Origin: Lophius americanus
Lineage: Eukaryota > Chordata > Actinopteri > Lophiiformes > Lophiidae
NCBI GenBank assembly: GCA_037951165.1
Contig: JBBDHG010000116.1
Span: forward strand, 707,001-771,000
DNA: 64,000 nt
Direction of reading: 5' to 3'
Shown: positions 46,101-58,100 of the stretch, piece after piece
Layout: each line of letters opens with the position of its first letter
Position numbering within the stretch: the stretch's first letter is position 1
The notes under the pieces: model-generated
Told to the model about the DNA's origin: nothing
The model's database searches: none
What the model saw: the letters and a program-made list of their open reading frames with translations, nothing else
Position numbers and translations under genes: made by a program

Positions 46101-49100
46101 ACCAAACAACATGGCCTCACTTATAATTTAACGTTTGCCTACGTCATAGTGATGTAGTTGGTGAAAAACCACTCTGAGGTACCGACTACGGCTCGTTCTC
46201 TCTCCCTCCTTCGTCCCTCTAGTATAGAAGTAAACATTAGCTATTATCATCTGTCACTCTTCTGAGTGATGTGCCGGCGTATGCCATCACCATTTCTGAT
46301 TAGATCACTGTATGCATGCATGTTAACAGTCAAACAGGAATATTCTTTTAGAATTTTTCATTCTGAAAGGAAAGAATTGTTAATGTAAATCCAGCTGCTC
46401 AGAAGACCTAATGAGAAACCACATCATCACGCTAGATGGTGTTGTTCAAGCTCTGTCCAATAATACACTGAACTCTATTACAACATAATAGAGTTCAGCA
46501 CTTTGTAGCACTTTGAGATTTGATCCAAATGTAAAGTGCATTATAAATTAAATGTATTATTATTATTATTATTATAATAGTACAAACATAATTATAATAA
46601 AATGCTCCTAGCCTCCTGCTAACCTGCTTCTATCTACCGGATGTTGTTCTAGCCAGCTGCTATCATGCTATTGTCCTCCGAATTGCTAAAGCATAACATG
46701 CTTCTAGCCTCCAGCTAACTGGCTGTTAACATACTGTTAGCCTCCTACTAACTAAATGCTAACATGCTCCGACCCTCATGCTAACATGTTGCTAGTATTC
46801 ATCTAACTGGCTGCTGACAAGCTCCAAACCTCCAGCTAACAACCTGCTAACTTTGAGCTAACTGGCTGCGGACTTGCTCAAAGTGCCCTGCTAACTATCT
46901 TCTAGCTTCAAGCTAAAAAGCTACCGCTAGCTAAAAGCAACACAAGAGGGTGACATCAAAGGGGGTGACATCAGGGGAGTGACCTCGTAGCAGATCTCCT
47001 TGACGGCCTGCAGACGGAGATCCTCCATGGTGACCCGTTTGGGGTCTTTGCTGATCCTCCTCCTCTGAGGGATCTGGTAGACTCTGAGAGGCTCCCGCTT
47101 CTTCCCACTGCTGGGAAGACCGCAACGCTTCACGATGGACTGCACCTGGAAACAGATGAGACAGACAGACATGTGAGAACGACTGACAGACAGACAGTTG
47201 GTGCGACTGAAAGGAAGTGCTCACTTTGTTAGCAGGAAGCTTCTCCCTGAGCGAGGATATCAGCCTCCAACTTTCCTCACAGGAACGTTTGTCTGAGTCG
47301 TCACCGCTGTCACTGTCTGCATACTAAACACACACATTTATTAAATAATATATCATAAAAAAACATACAATATATATTCAACATATTGACATTATTATTA
47401 TCAACCTACCAGCCTGTGTTGCTCCAGCAGAAGATCAGCCTCCTCCTTCTCTCTACGGTACTGGACCTCCATGTCCTGCAGTCTGAGACACACCAAAAAC
47501 CAGTAAGTGGGCCAGTAGACCCATCGGCAAATCAGACAGCCTATAAGCCAATCAGATGACCTATCAGAGAGAGAGTCTCCTAGAGTCCCCTGAGGGGGGC
47601 ACCACAGAGGAGAAGTCCACCAGAACTCTGTAACTACAAAGAAACCACAACACTTGATGCCACTGTTTCAGCTCCACCTCTTATCACAAGACACTGTCTA
47701 GGCAGGCGCCAAACTCATGGTTATTGGTAGCTGACATGCTGCCGGTATCCTTCTCAATAGTTGCTGACATGCTGTTGCCTATTGCTTGCTTAGGTCTAAA
47801 GTACTGCGTGGCTTCAGCTAGGGGCAGGCTAACAACCAGATGTTGCTAGCCTCCTGCTAACCGAGTTCCAACATACTGCTGACCTCATGGTAACTAGCTG
47901 TTATTTTGGTACCAGACTCCTGTGAACTAGCCGCTAGCTTGCTGCTAAGTAACGACTAGCTTAATGCTAAGTAGCTGCCAATACGCTGCTATCATCCTAC
48001 TATCTCCCTGTTAACAGCACTAACATGATTCATTCCTCATGCTAAATATCGTTTACTGTGCTGCTAACTTCTAAATTGCAAAAAGCTAACTCGCTGTTAA
48101 TTTCCTAATAACTAGCCGTTAACACACTGCCATACTCCTAAGCATTACCATGCTATTATTCTTCTGTTATCTCCTCGCTAAGGACCTGCTGCTAGCCTCT
48201 AATCATCAGTGCGATCATCCTATTCAGTTGTTGATAACGGGCTACTAACCTCCTGCTTACATGTTGCTAGCCTTATAATAACTAGCCTAAATTATATTGC
48301 ATGCTTCATGTTAACTAGCCACTAGTTTCCTGCTAATAAGCCACTAACATTATGCTGATTAACCGCTAGAGGCTGCTATTCTGCTGCTAGCTCCCTGCAA
48401 CCGCACGCTAACAACTGTAAATATACAAAGTTATAAATTAATACTTTGTGTTTGCATGAAAACATACAAATATTAGTTAAGTCCCTCTAAGTCCCTGTTA
48501 AGTGAGTGCTAACTTGCTGCTATTCTCCGGCAAATTACTGTTACATGCTTATGGCTTCCTGCTAACTTTTTAATTAATTTTCTCCAAGGTTTTAACCTTT
48601 AATAGAAATTTGATTTAATTATTTACACTAAAATAATAACATAAATATGAACATAGAGTGAATGACTGATTCTTCTTATTCTCCTTCAGCAGCTGGTTGT
48701 TCTTTTGCTTCACCTCTTCTCCATCTCCAGCTTGATGTCGATTCCTTGTTTCTCCAGTAGCTCTCTCTGTGCGTAGTTCCAGTCCTCTGGCTCCGCCTGC
48801 TGGTCGCTGGTGGCGCTGCGCTCTCTCTCCAGCCTTGCCTGCTCTGGGTGGTTGAACCGGAACACGTGGTTCTTCCCCATCACAATGCGGTTACCTAGCA
48901 ACATTGATCACAACCAAGGCACTTTAAAAATAACAGCATCTAGCCGCACCAACCCTGAATAGATAGCATTCAATGACGTCAAGAATGTAGCTAATCTGTG
49001 ATTGGCTGTTGCTCAAAGGTGGGACTCACCCTGTTTCAGGACGACAGCATCAGTAATCTGTTTCCCGTTAACATAGGTCTCTGCTCCAATTAGCGGCTCC

Positions 49101-52100
49101 AGAGTGACGAGCACTATACAGAGAACACAACGGGTTAGAGTGACAGCGTAGAGCGGCAGTAGAGGTCACATGACACAAATGTTAGGGTGGTACCTGACTG
49201 ACTTCCTGGCAGCTTTTAAAGAGTGAGAAGAAGAAAGAGTCACTGACCACAACTGATCAGTGTTGTGATTGATCAACATTTTACAACAAAACAGGAAGTC
49301 AAGAACCATTGAACCAGAAAATAGGAAGACAGTGACCCTTAAAGGGGAGAACAGGAGGTCATTTTCCAATAAATCACAAAAGGAAGTCATGAAAAATTAA
49401 AGGAGATTAAGGAAGTAATCAACCATCAAACAACAAAACAGGAAATCATGAACCATTAAATCAGAAAACGGCAATTAATGAACAATTTAACAAAATAGGA
49501 AGTCATGAACCAATAAAAAGAAAAACAGGGAACTATGACCCACTGATTGACAGAACAGGAAGTAATGAACCATTAATCCAGAAAACAAACAGTCATGAAT
49601 TTTTTTGACTCAACAGGAAGTCATGAACCATTAAAAACAGAACAGGAAGTCAAGAGCCTTACAATGAAAAAAACAAAACAAAACAGGAAGTCATTAACCA
49701 TTAAACCACAAAATAGGTAGTCATGAACTAATAAACGAGAATAAAACAAAGTCATGAACCACCAAAGACGACAAAACAGGAAGACTTAGGAAACTAAAAC
49801 AGAAAAAAACGATTCATTAACCATTAAATGCTGAAAAAAGGAAGTCACGACTCATTCAGGGGGAGAACAATAAGTCAGGAACCATTAAACAAAACGTATC
49901 AGAAAGTCATGAACCGTTAAAGAAAAAAATAAGAAGTCATGAAAAGTTTGACGAGAAAACAGGACGTCAAGAAACTTAAATTAAAAACTTTGATTGGCAC
50001 GAATGTAGATGAGACTGATTCACAATCACTTGTGCTTCCAAATGGACAGATTGATATCCCTGTCGTCTAACTGATCCGGTGCAATACTGTGATAATTAAG
50101 TGATGATTTATTTTTTGAGCCATTAAACCACAAAATAGGTAGTCACCTATGTCCTAGGTGTATAGGACCTAGCACCTAGTAACAGATTACAGATACTAGC
50201 GGTTTGCAGCAGTAGCATTTAGTAGCTAGCCACTGCAGTTGGCATTTAGAAACATTTAGCAGTAACAGATAGCAGCCATCATCTGTTAGCAACTAGACGT
50301 GTTAGCAGCTTGAGGCCGTTTGCAGCCAGTAGCCTTTAGGAGCTTTTAGCAACTAAAAGGTAGTTGCTGTTAGTAGTTGCTGTTAGCAGCTCATAGCAGA
50401 TATCAACGTTTTTGTATAGTTATTATTTTATTTTATTTTTTTATTGATGCTTTTATCTGCTTTTGCCTTGTAGCACTTTGAGATTTGATCCAAATGTAAA
50501 GTGCATTATAAATTAAATGTATTATTATTATTATTATTAGAAGTTCATAACAATTAATAGCAATTAGCAGCTACTAGCAATTAGCAGCTCGTAGCAGTTT
50601 TCAGCCAGTAGATAGGGCGTGATTAATTTTGAATCAAGGTTAGTTTTACATCGGGTCAAACCAATGATGACACTCTTATGGAAGCCAATTTGGGTCGGCG
50701 TCTCACCTTCACCGTTCTCCACGGTCTCGCTGACGAACACGCAGTGAATCTCCTTAATAAAGTGACCTGACAGCTTGATGTCCACATCCTGCTGACCCAC
50801 CCTGAAATTTAGACAGACACCACGGTTCTGTGAGATCCTGTGTTAGAATCAGTCCAAGTACCTGTTGGATTTAATACCAGAACGTTGGTTCTGACCTGGT
50901 GATGCCCTCCTTGATGTAGTACAGGAGACACTCGGACATCAGAGGGTCTTCATTCAGGTTGACCAGATGAGGCGTCTGTGGCAGAGCAACAACAGTAAAA
51001 CGTTGGCCACATCGGTAGGATCTCAGCGTTAGCGCTGAGCATTTGTGACATATTTTTATAAATCTGGGAAAAGAAATTTGATGAGTCTTCATTTTATTTA
51101 TTACTACGAACTTGTCTGTGGAATATTTGCCATTTTAAAAACGTTAGTAATATTAAAGTAGCATTAGAACAAAAAAATATATACTATATGTAGTCATGTA
51201 AGCATTAAAAATGAATGTTTTCCAGTTGATGTTCTAATCATAGAAAATTGTTATTAGCATTAAACATGCTTTAATTAAGTATATAATATAATAGCATATA
51301 ACAGAGAGGAAGAATTCATATTAGTATTGAAGTTTGAGTTAGCAAACTTCAATAGATTTCCTGACGTTATCTAGGAAAAAGTTGGGTTAGGAATTAAAAC
51401 ATTAGGAAGTCACAATTTGATGTAAGCATGTAAAGAGAAATGAGATAAGCAATGCAAAAAGTGCCATCGAATAAAATCCGTATTGGAAAAGTTGAACCAG
51501 GAGGTGACAGCACTTAACACGAAGTAAGGAAACCCGTTGAACAAGGTTCTAGCTCGACTTAAAGACAGAAAGGAAGACGACTCACTCCTTTTGGCGAGAA
51601 GACGCCTAATGTTCCTCCGTCCTCTTTGATGGACACGCCCATTTCTGCCAGCAGCGATTCTCTGGGCGAGAGAGAGAGACAGAGAGAGAGATGTTATGAT
51701 GTGCAGTGAGTAACATCTTAGCATTAAATGAGTGATTGGATGCGTTTTAAAATGTATACAGTTTCTTGGGAGTCGTAGTTGACTTCTAACGTCGTTCATT
51801 TTTAATAATAATAATAATAATACATTTTTGTTTTTGGACTAGCGTTACCTCTCCAGCCGTATGGATTCCGTCTTCCGTAGTTTCTCCTCCCACGTCTCGT
51901 TGAGCTCAGCGATGATTTTCTCCGTCTCCTGCGGCAGCAAGAAACATTTGAGCAAACGTCTAAACATATTAGCAGTAGTCTAAACACGTGAGGAAAATTG
52001 CTAAACTTGTTAGCAAAACGTCAATCATTAGGAGCATCCCGGCGCCATCCTACCATAAGCCTCTCAGCAGCCTCCTCTTTACTGATGGTCTCCGCCTCCA

Positions 52101-55100
52101 CCGATTCCTCACCGTCCTCCATCAGGTCTGCAGCTATGCCATCTGAAGACAGTGGCTCAGCACCTAAACAGGAAATAAAGACATTCACCAATATAAAGGT
52201 ACGAGAAAAAAAATATGGATGACGCACGGAAAACAAAAAATGCAGAGAGAAATAAATTGCAGACAATCTCCAGAGAAACTACACAATAAGGGCAGAGAAT
52301 AATGCAGTGACTCCACAGAGACACTTCAGAGAAAATCCACATTGAGGGCCGAACAGCACTCCTAGTGGCCATATTCAATCCGAGGTACGTTGACTATTTA
52401 TTATAAATATATTTACTCATTTTATAGAATTATGAACGATCGAAGACAATAGAAAATAGTCAAATTACACATAAAATTCCAAAGTTATCAGCATAATTCA
52501 TTTGTCTCTCTCTATCAGCAGATTTCCACAGAATAATTTCCAATAAAGAGTTTTTAATGACCTTTAATGACTTTAAATGACCCTCGGTAAATGTCTGGGC
52601 TGATTAAGCTGTTTCTTTTACACGAGTAAAACTGTAAAAGTCGACTGCTGCTCCAAGTATCTGTTTCTGCAGTCAGGAGCAGCAGCATCTCAGAAAACAG
52701 GAAGCTGTACCTGTTGCCTCCAGGTGCATTACACATTCAATGTAAGCAACTTCATGTGTTTTCTTTTTCTTTGATGCAACAGCACATCACTGACCGGTGT
52801 GTTTTAGGGAACAAAAGCTGGTGCACAGCTGCGGACATTAGGAGTTAACAATGCTGCCTGGATTTAAAGCTGATAACGGTAATGTGCCGACCGTTCTTTC
52901 TCACGAGGGAATTCACCGCAGTAAGAATGATGGCAGTATACAGCCCCAAACAAGCTTAGGCTAATTTAGCATTGGAAAAGCTACAAGACGCAATCAATTA
53001 ACAGCTGACTACTTATCAGTACGGCGTGATAATTGTAGCGTAAGTACCGAGAGAGAGGGATACCGCTTTCAGGTCGTGTGTTAAGCAGGCAAGGGGTAAG
53101 CTTCGGAAGGGCTATGTGCAACTACAGGCAGCGCATTGAGGAGCAATTTAATAACAACCCCGCAGTAAGTGTAAAGGCATCAAGGCATTGAAGGAATCAA
53201 GGCATAGAAGGAATCAAGGCATTGAAGGAATCAAGGCATTGAAGGAATCCAGACATTGAAGGAGTCAAGGCATTGAAGGAATCAAGGCATTGAAGGAATC
53301 AAGACATTGACAGACTATCAATCACACAACCTGCCTTAGACAACCTGGGGGTGTACTGATGCCTGCCTACAAACCAACCCACCTGCCAGATAGGCGACAC
53401 TGGTGCTACAAATCACAGAACAAACAGTTGAGATACTCTTTGCTCCTTGCCAATGGAATAGCAAACCGCTTCATAGCAGTTGCGCAAGTTGAACCGACCA
53501 AGCACCGAACTAGCACCAGCTTATTTTTTGTGGAAAAGTCCCTCCAGATGAAGATCAATATACACAAAGCCACAGTTTGGATGCAGGGCTCTGAAAACAC
53601 GTGCTGATCAGCTTACAGGGTTGAAATGCTTTGAGTAACTGGTGCTGTCACACATCGATTCCAGTAATCCGTCAGACCTGGACAAACACCAGTTCGCTCC
53701 ATAGAGGACGCCATCACAATAGCGCTCCACACAGCCCCGACACACCTAAAGAAGCCCAACAGTTATTTGAGGATGCTCTTTGTGGACTTTAGCTCAGCAT
53801 TTAAAATGGTCATTCCCCACGAACTGCTGAACAAATTGAACATCTTGGGCCTAGGCATCCCGCCTAGTTCATGGATCATGGTCTTTCGCACTGACAGACA
53901 TCAACAGGTGACAATAGGCCACCACACCTCTTCCACTCTCACTCCGAACACCGGTACCCTGCAAGGTTGTGTGCGGAGTCCGATAACAGCTCCCCTATCC
54001 ACCCCCCAACTCCATATTTAGTGGACAATACAACAGCGTTAGGACAAATCTCAGATAACGATGAGACAGCATTCAGCTAATTGACTTCAGAAAGACTAAG
54101 TGAAGAGAACACGTCTCCGTCCACGTACATGGAGAATTGAACCTGATTACAAAAGCGCTAAAGAGGCTCTTCTTTCTAGAAAGCTGAAAAAGGCCCTGCT
54201 CCCACAGGAAATGATGCTCAACTTCTATAGGAGTACCATCGAGGGCATCCTCACCGACGGCATTACGGTGCTGTATGCCAGTTACACAGCTGCCGAGCGC
54301 AAGGACCTGCATTGAGTGGGGGAGGCAGCCCAGCGCATTTGTTTGGAGCCTCCTAACCTCGACATCATTTATGCCAGCAGACCAAAGAAGAAGGTCAGCA
54401 GCATATTCACAGACATTACACACCCTGGTAACTGTTGGTTTGAACCGCTGCTGCCCGGAAAACGGTTCAGGTCAATAAAATCTAGTACAAACAGGATGAG
54501 GGACAGCTTTTACCCCAGAGCTGTGGCCTCCATCACACCCCTCTTCCCTGTCCGGGCAACACAACAGAGCCCAAAACCTGTAAACACACACACACATAGC
54601 CGACACACACCAGACTGTGAAACACCCACAGAGAACCGCAATGTGTGGGTGCTCATATTCAGAGGGGTGTGTGTCCTCTTACTACCTCATCACAGGACTG
54701 TGTACTCTAGTACCTCATCCTCAGAGCAAAAAGGAGGAGAAAAGAAAGGTTTGTTTTATTATTATTATTATTATATTTAAGTCTATATTTCTGTCATCTA
54801 TTATGAGAGAAGCCAGACATAATTTCATTATAATTTGTATAATTACAATAAAGATAGGGTTAGGGTGAGGAATTCTGGGATTTGTAGTATCTGGGTTGTT
54901 TGTGTCATAAACCAGCGGGCCAGTTATTATAGAAATTAGATATTGTCTTGGGGGCCGGATAAAATTGTGCTGTGGGCCAATTGTGGCCCGCAGGCCTTGA
55001 GTTTGAAACGTCTGCTTAAGAGGAACTACAGTGAACCTGCAGAGAAACCATAATTTTTTCTGGTTCTTTGGGAGAATAGTATCAAGTTGTATATATGTGG

Positions 55101-58100
55101 TTATCTATAGTTTCTCCGTAAGATTTTCTCCATTACGTCAGAGGTTTACGTTTGTCCCTCCATCATGGATTCATAGTAGAAATTTAACTTGAATGATGTC
55201 AGTAAAAGACGATCGAAGCTAATAGTCTGTTAGTTTTTTCCACATGGAACTGCTTTACTAGTAGATATAAGGTTACATCAAAAATTGTATTTAATTTTCA
55301 AAAGTTAATTAATGATGCCATCTCAACTCTCAGTTTATATCTATCTTTACAGACAACGATCACAGACAACTCAGTGACTCCTTTCAGGCTTCACTCAAAA
55401 CACACACACATGAGTGACAGTCACCTGAAGGGGCGGAGACATCCTCAGGAGTCATCCCATTGGCTTTGAGCGCCAGCTGCAGGGGTGAGGGGACACCCGT
55501 CATTCCAGCAGGACCATTGTTGTTGACTTTAAGAGAGAGAGTTGGGTTTCATGTCAGCGGGGTGAGCTACGATGGTCATGTAGAGAACAGTGTGTAAAAA
55601 CTGTATGTGCACAGACACGCACACACACACACACATCCACATATATACTTGTTTTTGCTGCCTAGTAGGGATTTAAAAATGCTCCAGATTACGGGATAAA
55701 ACTCATGGAGAGGATTTTCTCATAGACTTTCAAACACGTTATCAACTCTTTCCAATCCCAAAAATAAATAATCTCAAACTTTCTCACACATACCAGACAC
55801 ACCTGCCAGACATACCAAATTAAAATAGCCACACATGCTGCTCATGCTGACAAGCGCTAACAGCTAGCGAGTTCCAACATGAGTGTAAACACTGTGGATG
55901 TGTGTGCATATCTGTCCCAGACATACAGTGTACGTGTGTTTATGTACTTGTGTTGTCCAGCAGCTCCTGCAGACCCTGTGAGAACAGCAGGTTCCTCAGA
56001 CGTTCAACCTCGGTCTTCAGCTCTCGGATCAATTTGGCGTTTGGATCTTCATTGATGATGGCGTTGCAGCGGATCTGTTTTGCCCGGTCAGCATACCTGG
56101 AACCATCACAAAACACCCAACAGACACACCGAACATTAGACCCACTCGTCTTCTCGTTGCCATGATGGACGGAGGTGAAGACTGACCTCAGGGTGCTCAG
56201 GGTTTCTTCATAGTTTATGTCAGCAGGACTGAGAGCAGCGATCATGGCGGTCCGCGAGTTTCCTCCTGAAACACATCCATACAGTGAGTCTGAGAGTGCT
56301 AGCTCTAGCACTAAGCTATGCTAAAATCTAGTATGTTAGCATAGCTTGATCCATGAACTAAGCCATGATCCATGCACTAAGCGGGATGCCTAGGCCCAAG
56401 ATGTTCAATTTGTTCGGCAGTTCGTGGGGAATGACCATTTTAAATGCTGAGCTAAAGTCCACAAAGAGCATCCTCAAATAACTGTTGGGCTTCTTTAGGT
56501 GTGTCGGGGCTGTGTGGAGCGCTTTTGTGACGGCGTCCTCTATGGAGCGAACTGGTGTAAATTTCGACCAAATTGGCCCGATGATAAAGAAGGTATGTCC
56601 AAGAGAAGAAAATTTGTAAAATATAAACTATTAAAGTAAAACACAATAAAAACGAAATAGATCTCTTTGAAACGATTCATATGAACAAAATATGGACTAA
56701 ATCGGTTGAGAAATTATGGCCCAGAAAACTTTTGGAGATAAAAGTCCCTCTAGTTTCAGAGATTTCCGAATATACATATTTTGAGTTAGCGCGGCGATCC
56801 ATAATATCCCAACTTTTCGGGGATATAACAATGATGCTGTGACGCAGTTGGTCCAGTCGCATGTGGGCCCGTGTACCTAGGTTCTCCTTGAGCAGCCAGG
56901 TAAGGACGGAGTCTCTGTAGGGGATGAAGTCACTCCTCCTCTTCTTGCTGCTCTGCTACAGGAGGACAGACAACGCCATCAGACCGAACGCCAAGAACAC
57001 CAAAGCACTGAAACATCAAAGGTCGTGATGACGTACCATTTCAGCCAGTGCCGAGATCACTTTCCCCAGCGTGGTCAGAGATTTGTTAATGTTTGCTCCT
57101 TCCTGCACAAACAAACACAATCAGTAAACAAACAAACATTCTTTAACAGGAGATGCAGCAACAGCTCAGGGATAGATGCTGACCTTTAGCCGGGTGCCCT
57201 TTGCCCCGGTGGAGTCGGCTCGTTCACTTCCTGCCAGGTCTACTAGGCTGATCTTGCTGACCTGAGGACAGAGTGTAGGAGGCGGAGTTAACAGCTGAGG
57301 GGTGTAGCCTGTAGGCAACCCGCTGGACTGCGAGGCTCACGCACCTTCTCTGTATCCAGACCCGTCATCTTGTCTCGCCGCTTCTGAGTGAAGACGATGG
57401 TGAAGACGGCGTGGGACCGCGACGACGTCTCGTTCATGTTGGTGGCTGCAACCGTCCTGAAAACAGAAGTCTGTTAAGTGACCATTTTCAACCAATGACA
57501 TCATTCCTTTGCCAGAACACCTTTCAACAACCTGGCTGTGAGCAAGCCACGTTTATAAAAGTGTAAAAATAAAATATAAAATTAAAACAATATAAAGAAA
57601 GTAAATAAAATATTATACAGAAAATTAAATGTACATAATGTAAAATGCAAATATAATAGGTATCAGTAATGTAAAGACCATTTCACCAGAAATTCACTTT
57701 TAACCAAGGAATAAAAAGGGGGTGGGCAAGTTAATTTCCTTAAAAATACCTCAATCATATAAACCCTATGATTGAATTGACTCAATAAATTTAAAATTCC
57801 AATGTGAACAGTTTGAATGATGGGTGGAACTCGGCTTTATGGACGACAACTTTTATGAATAGAATCAACAACACTTTTACTTGTTTTATTGTTCTCACAA
57901 CATAGCATTGTATTTAGAATTTTTGGCTTTCAAATCAATTATGTGATTATTATTAGGAACATGTGACCTAAATGGGACCAACGGTTTGGAAGTTATGTCC
58001 AAAAAACATTGATTTTCGCAAAGAGCTCCCTGTAGTGAGTAAAACATGAACTATTAGAGTAAAACATGATGTATACAAGATAGACCTTATTGAGTTGATT

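Noticed and set aside
53181..53311. CRISPR-like regularly spaced repeat
   Set aside because: Units are directly adjacent with no spacers, and the genome is eukaryotic. It is a simple minisatellite.
53767..54780. Plus-strand ORFs that might form a gene inside the KIF1C intron
   Set aside because: They are fragments of an L2/CR1-like LINE with frameshifts and stops.
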